A stretch of 64,000 bases of DNA, from the NCBI GenBank assembly GCA_037389465.1, contig JAZARR010000197.1, positions 8,457,501-8,521,500 on the forward strand, written 5' to 3'. Position numbers and translations under genes: made by a program. Within the stretch, counting starts at the first letter, position 1. The number at the start of each line of letters is the position of its first letter. The notes beneath the pieces were generated by a model. The model was not told the DNA's origin and searched no databases. It saw nothing but the letters and a program-made list of their open reading frames with translations. This document shows positions 1-13,019 of this stretch, in pieces. Origin of the DNA: Baylisascaris procyonis (lineage: Eukaryota > Nematoda > Chromadorea > Rhabditida > Ascarididae).

Positions 1-508
1 TATATGTGGTAAACTTATTTGAATCGTTTGATGCTATACTATACCATTATTTATAAATTTTCGTTCTTTATTTAATATCGAAATGTTTTTTGATTGCTTA
101 CAATATATTTTTGCGTTAATCTCTTCCTGAATTTTTTATTTATTTTTTTATTCTTCAGGCGTTGATTATCAAAAATGGTTGTTTCTCAGTGCTATTGATC
201 AATTGCAAAATTTTTGAGAATCGATCCAAATTTTTTATAGAGAATTATGTTATTTAAATTTATTATTGAATTTATTTTTGAATGAATTCGATTTAAAATC
301 CCAAGTAAAATTATTTCAGTTTAAATTACATTACCTTTGAAATAATTTTTCGATGTTTTTTCGCCACTCTTTAAAACATGTTTTTTTTTCTGTTCTCGAA
401 ATTTAGTAAATTATAATATACTCGTAGTATTATGATGTAACTTTTTTGATACGTTTAAAAATGGCTTTAATAACTATAATTTGTATAAAAAATTGTTTTT
501 TTTTTCAG
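1..508. other. 5' flank of the cki-1-like gene, no gene seen
   Basis: AT-rich sequence with T runs and no open frame that resembles a protein. A T-rich tract ending in CAG at 494-508 gives a strong splice acceptor 48 bases before the cki-1-like ATG. In a nematode this could be a spliced-leader trans-splice site or the end of a 5' UTR intron; the sequence alone cannot separate the two. A weaker TTCAG acceptor lies near 158. Confidence 0.5.
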
Positions 509-556
509 ACGAGCTTCTTCTGAGATTGTCTCTCGTAATCATTTACTGCCTTCGAA

Positions 557-1555
557 ATGGATGATGCTCTAGTTATTCTACCACCCGTTTCGAGCGTACC
601 ACTTGATGATCCACCAACATCAACGCGTAAATCTGCACGTCGATGTTTATTTGGTCGCGCAGATATGAAACAAACCGATGCATGGCTTACTGAGCGATTA
701 AATGAAATTCGTATTGAACAACAACGAAAGTGGGGATTCGATTTTCATACTGAATTACCATGTGCGTCGGCTACTTCCGATTTTGTTTTCAGAGCCGTTT
801 CTGCATATTCGGTAAATTTGGAATCTTTTTTTTACTTATCTTTATTATTTCTATTTTTATTATTCGCTCATATTTAAATGACTTATTGCTTTGATAATTT
901 TTTTTATTTGTTTATCTCTTGTTTATTGTTTATTTGTTTGTTTGTTTTCGGAGATGACGTCATCTTGATTTCCGACGATGCCTAGAAAAGCTTATATATA
1001 GTTTTTTTTTTTAAGAAATTTGGAGATTTCTATACGTCAAATACATAGCGAATTTTTTCGATGCGTTATAATTTAATTGTTTGAAATTATATTAATAGTG
1101 TGTCTAATTAATAATACAGTTTAAAAGTAATAATTCATGGGAAATTCACTCATTTGTATTACTTTCAGGTGCCACATTTCTATCGTCTTTCATATTATCC
1201 GAACGAATCAATGAATTCTTCGGATTCAGAAAATCGTTCACCGAGTGCCGATGATTCAGATTGCTCAATGGAGAGGTCTCCTCTTCAATCACCTCGCAAA
1301 TATCAATGCACTCCACTGAAGCAAACCAAACTTACCGGTAAGCAAACGATATATGTGTAAAAAGTATTGATGCAAGATTTTTTGTTTTGTAGATTTATTC
1401 GAGAGGAGGACAAATAAACAAATTGATATGTAGATTTGGTTTAGTTGGCGTAAATTTCAGGATATTTGCTTCGAGGATGTTATTTCTTGTTGTTAATTTT
1501 AGCCATATATATATATATATATATATATTTGTTTATTTATTTATTTATTTATTTA

Positions 1556-1613
<58 letters not shown>

Positions 1614-2349
1614 GTTATTACTGATTTTATTTAGGTAGTTGATTTTTGATTAGAAGATCGAACTTTTTTTTTCATTTGAGCACGTCCAATCATTTTTTAA
1701 AGCGCTGAAGAGAAATGAGAGAGTGAAATGCTACGTAAGCAATACGCATAGATTGATGCATTACTTGTTTAGTGTCTAATGATTTCTTATCACTTTGCCA
1801 AGTAGTGTTCCATATTTGATAGCTCTTTTTAGTCAACACATTCCTCCCCCTCTCTGTTAAATACTTTAGGAAGACATTTGTTTGTATGATATGTTTAAAT
1901 TCTCTACACTGTTTTTATTATTATCACTGCTTATCAAACAATTTATGCATGAGATGCAATAATTTTATGTTCATTAACGTAGGCGCTCGATTATAAGATT
2001 TGTTTTACGCTTGAAAATTTTTCTAAATTTTGAGGTGATTGAGGTAGATGAAAAGTCGCACAATTTTTTATCTTAATATATTAGAAATCATGCCACCAAA
2101 ATATGAGTGACTACTTGAATGAATAGCAAATGTAAATTGTTCACTTATTAATTGATTAGAAAGTCGATCACTTAGATCAATAATAAGGAAAAGTTCGACT
2201 ATATAAGTAGTATTTTTGCAGCGTATATGAAGGTGCAATCACGTAAACGCCTTCAGCATGCAGCAAAGACCAACGATCTCAGCAATGCGGCAAGTTCGTC
2301 GTCCACATCGGCGCCGATGGTTCGACGCTTCAAATCATCTTCACAGTAG
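557..2349 (+). CDS. cki-1: CIP/KIP-family cyclin-dependent kinase inhibitor, cki-1-like (p21/p27 type)
   Basis: Coding exons are 557-811, 1169-1337 and 2222-2349. The junctions are phase 0 then phase 1 and all introns are GT-AG, giving 183 residues. The protein has the nuclear CDK/cyclin inhibitor domain: cyclin-binding RRCLFG at residues 28-33, a linker helix at about 40-58, the kinase-binding KWGFDF at 58-63, and VPHFYR at 86-91, which matches the p27 helix carrying its regulatory tyrosine. A Ser/Pro-rich linker has CDK-type sites SPRK (126-129) and TPLK (133-136). Next come a PIP-box-like QTKLTAYM (137-144) and a basic SRKR (148-151). The size fits C. elegans CKI-1 (about 184 aa). The family blocks G1 CDK/cyclin complexes in the nucleus. 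The ATG at 557 is the first in frame after a strong acceptor. It lies in tandem with the cki-2-like gene at 27 kb. The family is sure; the cki-1 rather than cki-2 label rests on size and C-terminus. Confidence 0.93.
953..964. promoter_or_regulatory. CRE/ATF-type palindrome in cki-1 intron 1
   Basis: A perfect 12-bp palindrome GATGACGTCATC contains the full cAMP-response element TGACGTCA (955-962). It lies in intron 1 of the cki-1-like gene, between the exons at 557-811 and 1169-1337. CREB/ATF-type bZIP factors bind this core. Function here is inferred from the motif only. Confidence 0.4.
1505..1614. repeat. Composite microsatellite (AT)n-(TTTA)n-(AT)n
   Basis: About 25 bases of (AT)n, then TTTA/TTTG repeats, then about 45 bases of (AT)n, all inside intron 2 of the cki-1-like gene. 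The tyrosine/isoleucine-rich frame across it is an artefact of the repeat. Confidence 0.9.
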
Positions 2350-2500
2350 TTGCTGTCATTGGCTTGGTAAGGTTGATATTGGCTCAGGTGGCGTGTAACG
2401 CCCAATTAATGGCTTGAGATTTCCAAATCGATTCCATTATTAGTTAAATAACTCGAAAAATCAATGAATATTTTTTACTGGGGAGTGCTCATATGGATTT

Positions 2501-2570
2501 ACAACAGTAGCGCAATCGGTAAAGCGTCAATGCGGTAATCGAATGATTCAGGGTTCCCATCCCACCGCAT
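2501..2570 (+). repeat. tRNA-related relic (SINE head or decayed tRNA)
   Basis: TAGCGCAATCGG at 2508-2519 fits the tRNA A box, and GGGTTCCCATCCC at 2551-2563 resembles a B box and T arm. ATGCGGT (2530-2536) pairs perfectly with ACCGCAT (2564-2570). A normal cloverleaf with a clean anticodon arm cannot be drawn, so this is probably a tRNA-derived repeat rather than a working tRNA. It lies about 150 bases after the cki-1-like stop codon, within the likely 3' region. Confidence 0.4.
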
Positions 2571-2816
2571 AAATTTTTGAACTGAGCCAAGCTAGCATGT
2601 GTTATGAGCTTTTCATCGCTCCATTTCGGCTTTACTCCATCTGGAGTGCCAATTTTGAGCGGTTGGCCATCATTTGCTCTTCTGTGATATTTGGTTATAG
2701 GCTATCAGTCTACGCCCGTGTTTTGCGATTTTATTTCGCTCTTCACTTGTTTATTTTGTTATTTGGCCGCATTTCAAATTTGTCTACACGTTGAAATTTA
2801 TCGCCGATACTTTACA

Positions 2817-2822
2817 AATAAA
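2817..2822 (+). terminator. Candidate poly(A) signal AATAAA for the cki-1-like gene
   Basis: AATAAA about 470 bases downstream of the stop at 2349. A second one lies near 2972. Which is used is unknown, and a 470-base 3' UTR would be long for a nematode. Confidence 0.3.
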
Positions 2823-3498
2823 ATTATTATTCGTTTAGAAATAGAAATTCCGAGGTTTATGAAGATTATGAGTTCTTTTGAGGACATACATTTTCCCGAA
2901 TATAATTTATTTGGAATTGATAAATTACGAATTTTTCAAGACGCCTAAAGAATTTTTTTCTCTCGCAAGTGAATAAAAATTTTCAAAGCATTAGGAAAAT
3001 ATTTCAATGTTGACATCTTGCCGACGTTTGATTATCTTTATTTTCATTTCCGTTTTTCTGCGGCCTAAAGAACGTTGATTAGAACATCTAATGCGATTGA
3101 AGTTCATTTATTTAGAAGAGATTTGTAAAGTATATTCAGTATAATCTGAACAGTCTTCTCTCTCTTCTTCTTCTTCTTCTCTCTGTGTCTTTTTCTCTGT
3201 TTTCTTTTTCGATCGGGTGATGTAAATAGTCGAAATCGCCTGAGAGAATTACTTCTCATTCACTGGACAGGTTGCCAAAATGTGCAATCAACGTTGAGTA
3301 TTCCGTTGATTTTTGCACTGCACATAATATGCGTTTTGCATTAAAGGTTTCTTTTTTCTTTTTAAATTGTTTCTTTTCTATTTTTTCTCTTTTTTTCTTT
3401 TTCCCTCTCTCTTTCTTTGCTTTATTTTCAAAAAAAAAGTTGTTTTTTAATGACAGCGTAACACAGGTTACTTTTTAAAATTAAAGTAACTAATTTTT

Positions 3499-3742
3499 AT
3501 TGTTATTAAATAATGAGTGTTTTTGATGACCAGTGAAAACTTGTCCGCAGACGGGGACGAACCCGCGGCCCCTCTCGCTTGCTCAGTGGTAGAGCACTCG
3601 CCCGGCAAACGAGAGATCGCGTGTTCGTCCCCGTCTGCGGACAAGTTTTCACTGGTCATCAAAAACACTCATTATCATTCTCAGTCTGAGCCGGACTTCG
3701 GTTGGCTCGAAACTCAAAAACATCCAACATTGTTATTAAATA
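3499..3742 (+). mobile_element. tRNA-containing foldback retroposon with 14-bp target-site duplication
   Basis: The same 14 bases ATTGTTATTAAATA occur at 3499-3512 and 3729-3742 and bracket a 216-bp insert, as expected of a target-site duplication. Inside is an inverted repeat with 58-nt arms (3510-3567 and 3618-3675, one mismatch) around a 50-nt loop. The loop contains TTGCTCAGTGGTAGAGC, a good tRNA A box and D arm, plus an anticodon-arm-like stem. The T-arm/B-box-like GTGTTCGTCCC lies in the 3' arm. The 3' tail (3676-3728) has a GAGCC...GGCTC hairpin and an A-rich end. The reading frames here are the palindrome read from both strands, not genes. It looks like a tRNA-derived SINE that gained a foldback copy of its flank; a MITE with captured tRNA sequence is the alternative. 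Confidence 0.65.
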
Positions 3743-5615
3743 TGTTTGTTCTCCTCTCTTTGTGTGCTATATTTGCTTGAAACTATCTTCTATTCATTTT
3801 TTTTTTTCGTATGTGCAAGGCTAGTATTGCCAACGCTTTGTATTGTAGAATTGCACTTTTTTTTTCTTTATTAATTTGTTTAAATAAAGAGATTTATGTA
3901 AAAATTGTTTACAACACAACAAAAAGACGTTCTAGTTATTACCGCATCTTAGCTTGAGAAAAGAGATCGATTGTATGCAAATTTTTTTTTTTTATAAAAA
4001 TCTGAAGAGCTCTCCCAAACTGAGCTATCCAAATATTTTACGGTCTCTAAAGTTTTCATCATTTATTTGCTCTATTTTGATTCATCGTTCAATAAACCGA
4101 TATAATACTTGTGTATTGGGTCTACAATATAGTACAATGGTGTCTACAATAGTAAGATAGCTGCTCTTGCATAATACAAGTAACAGTCTACGATGCAGAA
4201 CAAATTATATAGGGTATTATAAAGTTATTCTTAATTGTTTTATACTGATTTCTACGTTAATTTATAGTTCATCTCTTCAATGATTTTTAAGATCATCTTT
4301 GCATTTTCACTATTTGTGGTAAAATTTCAAAATTTATTTCCTTGTTAAATCTTGTGACGACATTTTTCACTTGCAAAGTGGCATAACACAAGACTATGAA
4401 AAGTTGCAGAAAGTAATTTCCCATATATCCGCTTTGCAATATATACCTGCAATATAGCTACCATATATTTGCAATGCGATAAGAAATTTATAAAACTATT
4501 TGAATGCATTGAAATATTTTTGGGAACAACATTCGATGATCGATAAACATAAATATAGGCAATATGATGATATTGAAACGTGTGAATTTTCTCTTTTGCT
4601 TTTTTTTTTTTTCAAAGCTAATTTCACATTTCAATTTTTTTGTTTCTTTTATCTCATGGACAGTTGTTATCGATCGACAATTACAGTATATCCGATATAT
4701 GTGATGCGGAAGTTTACCATAAAACCAACTGCCATTTGCCCCTTCCACTTCCCCTCTCCCCCCCTCTCCCCTCTTCTACCACCTCTCACTAAGTCCCCTT
4801 ATTTATGTGATCCTTTGACAGGCTGTTTTGCCCCGGGAATAGAAATTTCATCGCTTCTGAACCTATATATCTAATACTGAATATTTCCCGTTGTTTCTAT
4901 CTAGTTTACTAGAAAAAGTTTGAACAATTTCGAGACAAATTTCCCAGAAAGAGTTTTGAATTTCTCAAATAAATCCTTCGGTAACCTTTTACCTCTTTTT
5001 TTTGCGATTCGAAGTCATTTCGCATTTCCACTAGGATTATTGTTTAATCGTTAATATAGATTTTCATTTTTTTTCCATATCACATTGGTTGATATTTGAA
5101 TAAATATAATTGTAAATTTCTCTGAGGCATCTAGATGATCAAAGGGGATATATTGGAAACGAATTATTAACACATGCTCTTCATTTTTTTTTTCTTTTTT
5201 AAGTCGATTGGAATATGAGCTTTCAATGTTTGCATTTTTTGTCCTCAAAGAATACAATATACTATGAAGCTGAAGTCTACTCTTTAAGAACTCGAGCTTG
5301 ATTCCTCTTCTAGCTTAAATTTAGTCTATACTGCTTTTAGTACAGTAATTGCATTCATGTGTTAGAGAATTTGCTTGTTTCTGCACGAAAACGTACCTGG
5401 CGTGTCTATCGGCTCATTGGCAGCCTGTCTCGTAGAGCGGCTACCGTATGAGATGTAAATATGCTTGACAACCACAAATGGTATTTGAATAACTATAATT
5501 TTTAATCTCTGCTAGAATTCGTATACAAATTAATTTTACTATAATATTTCCTCGAAAATTCTTCTACTTAATGAATAACTGATATATTTTCAACTATACG
5601 ATCTTATATATTACG

Positions 5616-5689
5616 TGTCTGTCTATCTGTCTGTCCGCCCGTCTGTCCGTTTGTCTGCCTGTTTGTCTGCTGCCTACATGTTTGTTTGA
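5616..5689. repeat. Degenerate (TCTG)n microsatellite
   Basis: Repeated GTCTGTCTATCTGTCTGTCC-type units with substitutions, typical of an old tetranucleotide repeat. Confidence 0.85.
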
Positions 5690-8600
5690 TACTTTCTATT
5701 CACAAAACACAACAGCATATTGATGAAATTCGTTTAGGATGAGTAAATTGAAGATCTAACGACGAGAAGCGTTCTTATTAAAAATGTTGATTTTAGGTGT
5801 CTGCAATTAAGCGTCACTAGACATAAGCACTAATATTAACGTCGGTAAAAATGACTTAAATGCTTAGTAAATAGCAATTATCTCTCTGAAGCAACATTTA
5901 GTTTGCCTCAAAAGATATGCGGTCAACGGGGGTTGATTAGAGTGCTCGAGGGTGACATACGGTCAATGGTAGGCGTGTGCAAATGTAATTAATGAATGAG
6001 CGCTATATTTCCTTTGAGGGCAACCGTTCACTCTATTGTTTCTACTCGTATTTCATTTATCCATCAACAAAAGATAATCTTTTAGATGTACCGAACATAA
6101 TGATGCCGACATGCGGAACATATAAGCAAAAACGGCTAGCTACTGCTTTATTTGCTTCGATAGAGATATGGCTAACAATTTATGAAAGCTCATCGCTATT
6201 CCTCATTCTACACTTCACAAGTAAATATGACGGTTTAAAAGTATAGTATTCGAAGTAAGTAAGGAATGGAAGGAGAGGAAAGAGAATTTACAGAGGACAA
6301 ACCTAATTGAGTATCTATTTTTTGTTGTGTTTTGTTGTTTTTTTTTCAAATTTTTCCATTTTCTTGATGAATAGAAATTATGGTATTGTCGATATGCAAG
6401 CGATAAGTCATCCTCTACAGCGAATCGAAGAATTTGTTTGATGACGAAATGTATGACCCTATTCTTCTTCCAAAAAAAAAAAACACTTAACTTCATCATC
6501 GAGTTTGTGGTTTTTCCTGATAGAAATATAAGCTAAAATAGCATTCTGTCTATTCCTCTCGCCCATCTCTTTGTATGAAATGACCCAATTGTCAGCCCAT
6601 TTCTTTAAAGATTTTTTTTCACTTAAAATATTCGATTTGCTGTGAACTAATCATGAAGTATATCTTCGAATAGTGTACAAATAATGGGGTGATTATTCCT
6701 CATTGTGACGAACGAATACGATGGCATCGTTAGGTACGTCGATGGAAATGTGACAGGCATGTGCATCGAATTCTATCTTTTTTTCAATAATGACCGAAAA
6801 AAAAATAACGAACAGCTGTCATTTCGGCTTATATGTAAATGTACATTCAAAATAGCTCACAACATCCTTTTTTTTGAGGAAATAACTTTTCAGGAGTCAT
6901 TAAGCAATTATTGCTTAGATATAAATATTACTACAACAGTTAATTTTATAGATATCAATTACAATACTAGAAAATTTCGAATTATTAAATAAATTCAGTT
7001 AATTAGCTCATTATTACTCAAATGTAGTGTTATAAAGTAAAAGACAAAGTACAACTTCATGAAACACCTGTGCAATTAGCTCCATAATCTCTCAATTTCA
7101 TGTAAACGATAGTAGCATTTCAATAAAGGCATCAATGTGAGTGGTATACGGTTATACATTTGTCATTATTCAACAATATTCGATCCAACAATTTTTTGGA
7201 CGATAGTTACACTCTTTTCCATATGAATATGTGTCACTAGAAATGCGATTATGCCAATTGAACTTCTATATTATAATATAAAATCGGATCTTTCTAATAA
7301 ATATTCATAACAAAAAAAATGTTTTTTAAACCTATTTTTTATGAAATATCCTTTTTCAATGAAGGTGAAAATTTTTTTTGGGATTTTCGAGGAAAAAATT
7401 TTGAAGTGGATTCACGAGCAATAAATATTTTATAATGAATTGAAAAAAGTGATGAATCGACAGAAGGAAGTGCTCAGATATGGAGCAAGATAAAGTGGTC
7501 TCTTTTGTTCGTTTTTTTTTTCTTCTCTTGAAATGCAATGGTTGTTTTGTTTTTGTTTTTTTTTTTTTTTTGAAAAGTGGAACAAATCGTTTTTTTTATC
7601 CATTCAGAAATTAGAATTTCACGGATTAAATTTTTTCAAATTTTTCAAGATCTCAAATCCTTTCATTATTCTTTGATTCATTTTTTATTTATCAGTCGCA
7701 TAACAAAATCAATCACATCTAATATATCTGTTATAAATGGTTTAGTGTAAACAACGTTGTTTTTTTTTTTTCTGCAAATACAAATAAGAATGGAATTTTA
7801 TATAAAGTAATTTGTCTTTTTTTCATTATTTCTATTTTTCATGATTGTTGATTCGTATAGTGTCCTGAAATGACCAGTCTTTTATAAACCTCAAATAGGT
7901 TATTTTCCTCATTTATGACATTCGAGTGACCATTAGATTAACGGCAATAAATGACCAACAATTCTTATCATGCTGTTTAGAGCGACACTATGGATGGGAT
8001 CTTATCATGTGGTCACTATGAGGTCAAAACGATACTGTGATAGGAAAGGCTCATTTTAGTGCATAGAAGTTTGCATTTATTTGCGCTAAAGGATGAGAGA
8101 AACGATGAAAATATGACTGTCAATGGCTGGAAGAATAGCTAATTTATTTCTGAAGAAAGTAATAAAGGACTGATCTTAGCATTCGAATGAAATGATTTCG
8201 TATTTGATGATGAAGCAAATATCTTTGATAGTCTCAACAAAAATGACCACTTTAGAAAATCTTTTGTTTAAATAATATAGCTAAAAACTCTTGAAACTAA
8301 TAAACACCTTTAAAAACGTAACATACAGCTACGTCCGAATTTCGTTGAAGAATCTTCAAAAATTATCGAAAATTAGCAATAACCTTCGCCATCCGATCAA
8401 ATATCCATAATAAAAGCATTTCGAGCAATTTGTGACGCCAAATGACTTGACCGATTTTTGGTCATTTTGTCTAATTTTTTGTCAGAATGCCCAAAATTTA
8501 TACTCTCTTTTTGCATTCACTTCCTAATTTCTTGAAATTCATTCCGATTGTACAACTTAAATAAAAACGTCGTAAAAAAAGACAATAAAACACATCTCGT

Positions 8601-11600
8601 TGCACACATTAATTATTAAAAAAATTTTTTAAATGTTCACAAAAATGAGAGATATTCATTGTAAAAATGGCAGTACTCCAATATTAAAGTGCTACATCAC
8701 TTATACCGAATTTTTTTTTTCTAGTTTTTAGAATTTAGTACAAACGAATGCGTTTTCCAAGTTTTTCATAGAAGAGGATAAAAATCCTCGAGATAAATTG
8801 TATGTTCAAGCATTTGATTTTCCAGCAAAAGCAAGCAATTGAACAAAAAAAAAAAAGAGCACGTTGAAGATGTTCACGTGAAGATAAGAACGTTTGATGG
8901 ACGTTACGCTCTCGAGATGTTTCACTTGTTGAGGCGCCTCAATGACTAAACATTTCAGCGCTTCGGCGACAACCGAATATGCAAAAAGATTTCCCACAGT
9001 TAGATAGCACTATGTTTATGATTTTAATATGGCTATTTAAAGTATTTTCATGAAAATATTCGATAAATTCAATAATAGTTGAAATTTAAATATGCACGAA
9101 AAAGAAAGTGGGAAAAAATATCGTAGAATTTGAAATCGGCAAAGGAAATTTTTTTTTTAAATTTATTGAGGAAAAAATTTTGAAATTAATGTTTATTTAA
9201 AAAAAATATGCAACAATGCGACTTCATTTTTTTAAAAATTAAGATGCATCTTCTTCGAGGCTTCCCTATTCCTCCTCCCCCTTTTATCTTTTTCGTTTCA
9301 AAGTTAAACCTTGTCTCTTCAAACGTTGCTATTAATAATGCCCCAGGAAATCCACGAGAGAATTCGCGATACTATGACTGGAACTCGAGTGAACTCTTTG
9401 TTTTAAAGGTCACACTAGCTATTGGCACAGTTCAACTATGACATACATAATTCCCACGCTTAGATCAATGGTCAAATTCATTGTCTCTATTAGCCATTGT
9501 GCCTTTTTGTCGATTGGTATAAGCAAAAGGCGGATTATATGAACAGAACTTGAGAGAAAAACGTTGAAAACAATTTTTGAAGAAATAACGATAATTTTTA
9601 ACCAACTCAGGTCATTCGATCACTGATAACTTAACCTCAAATAAATTTTTTCCTTAGAAATTCCAGAAAATTTATAACCCCTGGGTGTGTTGCTCGAGAC
9701 TTTACGGTAGTTGTGAGAGGGCATCAATGTGACGCTTGGTTGCAAAAACTAAAAGCGATGCGATATGCAAAATAGCGCTCATTTGACGCAGCACATTAAA
9801 CAGCTCACCGCCACTATTTATGCAAATTCAATGCGTATATCGCATTTTAGTGAAATGTTTCACTTTAAAATTATTGAGGTCATTTATACGCTTCATTCAT
9901 CCGTTTAGTGTCGAGCTTTTATATGGCTCGAAAAAGTGACATGTCACCTATCGAGAAAGGAAACGAGTCGGCATTTCGAAGATAAAAAATGAACTGGGCA
10001 GAGGGGAGGGGATGAGGGGGATGCCACCAAAACTATGAGGAGATTCGACAAAATCACTTCTCTCCCTCTTCTCCCAACCGTTATCTCACCAATTTTTGTA
10101 CGGTTATTTTTTTTACTCATGATTTTATGTGCATTAACAATTTGAAAGACCCATCAAGTAATTTGAAATGTTAGTATAAGTTTGTTGGCATTTATTTCGT
10201 CTGCTTAAAATCGAGCAATCTTCGCACGCTAATATTGGCATTCATATAGATTTCATACCTTCTTAATAAACCTTTCATTATTGTACAGGTAGATATAGTA
10301 GATATGTTGAACAACGATTCATAAAAACTTCAAGATGCTCCGAAACTCTCTAAATATTTTTAATTAATAACACTATACCTAAATACCACAATAGATGAAG
10401 AGATGCATAAAGAGAATCAAAAATTTCACTTCAAATTTTCATACAGATATCGAAGATCTATAACCTCAAGAATAATTAACATCTACATATAATTTTTTAG
10501 CAATATTTTATTAATTTTTATATATAGTAGAGTATATACGATATAAATTTTTTAAAAAAATTAAAATTAAAAAAAAAAGCACAAAAGGAAGTGAATGGAA
10601 AAAAAATTTTTTCATGAATCATAGCGATAGCTTGATATAAAGCATTTGCCGTTGATACGTTTCGCTTCGTTTTTTTTTCTCTGCGAAATGATTGCAGTAT
10701 AGACACAATAGTTGACGAAGAGACGCTCTCGATTCAAACGGACACTCATCACAAATGCGAGAATAGATTTCTTTTTTTTTGAATTCAAATAGAGAAAATT
10801 TAAAAATTTTCAAATTTGCTCATATGTAAATAAATTTTTATTCGTTCGTTCTACGATATTTCCGACAACGATATAAGCATTGATCAACGAACAATAATGC
10901 ATGCAATTGGTATTTTAAGAGATCTCAAAGTTCAAGTAAAAAAAGTTTTTGTTAAATAAAAAAAAAAACTTTTCTTGTTTTTTTTTCTCGGAAGGAAAAA
11001 ACTTAACCTTTCCGGAAAATTAAAATTTGAATTGAAAATAAATTTTTAAAATTCTTGTTTTTTCCAAAAGAAATTAATTTCTGCAACGACGAAAGTAGAT
11101 TTTTTTCTTCGAGTATTTTTCATAATCAATAAGTTCCTCCAATTATTTAATAGTTTTCATTTTAGTGGATCTATTTTTTTATTCTCCTCATTTTAATTCC
11201 TATTGCATCTTTTCTTTCCAATTCATTCTTGAACGATTATAGCGATCATTTTATATTACAATCTTTGTATCAAGTTTTTGTCACTCAATCAATCAACTAT
11301 TGATTAAGTGATAGTGACTTATCGCTCAATCTTGATGATCGTCTTTACGCTCTTTGAGAAAGTCTTGGAGCAATTTCCGGCTATTTTTTAGACTAATATA
11401 TGCTATATGAGAAGAAATGCAAATAAAATATTAAAATATGGGAAATTTGCGGAACAATGCGGTCACTCAAAGACACTATCGCACTCGCTGACCACTACCG
11501 ATGCTATTGATGACCTTTTCGATTGTCTTTGCGGTAACAACTACTCGATCAAATAATATTGACGCCCGCATTGTTCATTGTGGTGTGGTTGACCTCAGAC

Positions 11601-12094
11601 CGACCGGAAAAGAAAATAAATTGCGGCATCGCCTTCACCCATCAAAACGACCTTATTCATATGCAATTCGGAGTGCAACGATGACAAAAACATCACACAC
11701 GGTTCAACGCACATGAAAGATGCACTACCGAAATGCACTCTTTTCAACTGTTTCAATGTCCGTTCTCTTTAATTCCCATAATCATCTAAACAATATGCCT
11801 ATGTCAAGCATATACAAAACGATAGGCGTCTCTTTGAGGTTTGTTTTTTGCTCTCAACGCTAATCGAGTTTTTGATCAAAAGGGCTTAATGGTAATTATG
11901 CGAGGGTGTCCCACCGGAAACGACAACTCTTGGATGTTGCCTTCCTTGTTTTGCGGCGATTCGTTTATATTTGAATGGCGATTTTGTGTGCACTCATGTG
12001 CAAATAACATCCACTACAGGCACAAATATATATGACTATCGACGAAGTCTAAACAATAAAAGGGAACGACAATTTGATTGAGTTGACGATGAGT

Positions 12095-12155
12095 GGGGGG
12101 GGGGGGGAGGGAAAGGGAAATGGAGGGAGGAGAAGGGAGAAGAAGAGAGAGAGGG
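12095..12155. repeat. G13 homopolymer followed by homopurine tract
   Basis: Thirteen consecutive G at 12095-12107, then GGGA/GAAG-type purines to about 12155. It is one of many such tracts in the window. Confidence 0.85.
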
Positions 12156-13019
12156 TGCAGGACTCAAATTCTAGAAGTTGCTCTTTGAGGAATGCGCTTT
12201 TATCATTTCTTTATCGATTATGACGTTAATTTTGGAATGCTATAAGCATTTTTAGTTGTGACACATTAAAATTATTAAGATGGGTGTTACTCTCTCGCTA
12301 TCCCTTCAATCATCTCCCTGAATCAAGTTCAACGTATTCCGGAAATACCGTATGCAGTTAAGAGAGGCGCTTTATTTATTATTGATATCAATGGATCACA
12401 GATGAAATTAATAATAGAATATTGATAGAAATCTGAAATATACAACTTCTAGAGATATTTCTTTTAATTATCTTACAGCGATCAATGACAGAAGTAATTT
12501 CACCTCAATGATTGTTGTTTTTCATAATTGTGACCATATACTCCTATATATTACTGTAACATGTTGTAAAGTTATATATTACGTTTTCCCGCGTTTTAAT
12601 TTCAATTTAAACTTTATGAGGCAAAAGTTATTTGTGAAATGAATTTTAAAAAGTGCAGAAAACGTGTACTTGAATCATTTCCAATAAGATAGTGTAAACC
12701 ATCGATGAACGAATAGATATATGGGCGATATTACAATAAAATAGATTGTTGTAAGGGGTTGGTTCTCGGGTGTTCGTTGAAGGCCGTTGTGATGTGTTGA
12801 CGGATTGAGTTGGCCCATTCAAAGACGAATGCCCGCATTACTTTACAAAAGAGACCACTTCCGTGATGCATACACCCACCAACAACTGTGTAATATTCGA
12901 CATTAAACACACCATCACGCCGCAGGGTGGTTTCTTTATTCAGTGTGTATTATTCACTTCGATGATACACAATAAATTCCCTCAAAAAGGAGATTCTAGG
13001 GGATGAATGGAAATAGCCG

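Noticed and set aside
3468..3780. Near-identical reading frames on both strands starting MFLMTSENLSADGDE
   Set aside because: They arise from the two arms of the foldback element at 3510-3675 read in opposite directions, not from two genes.
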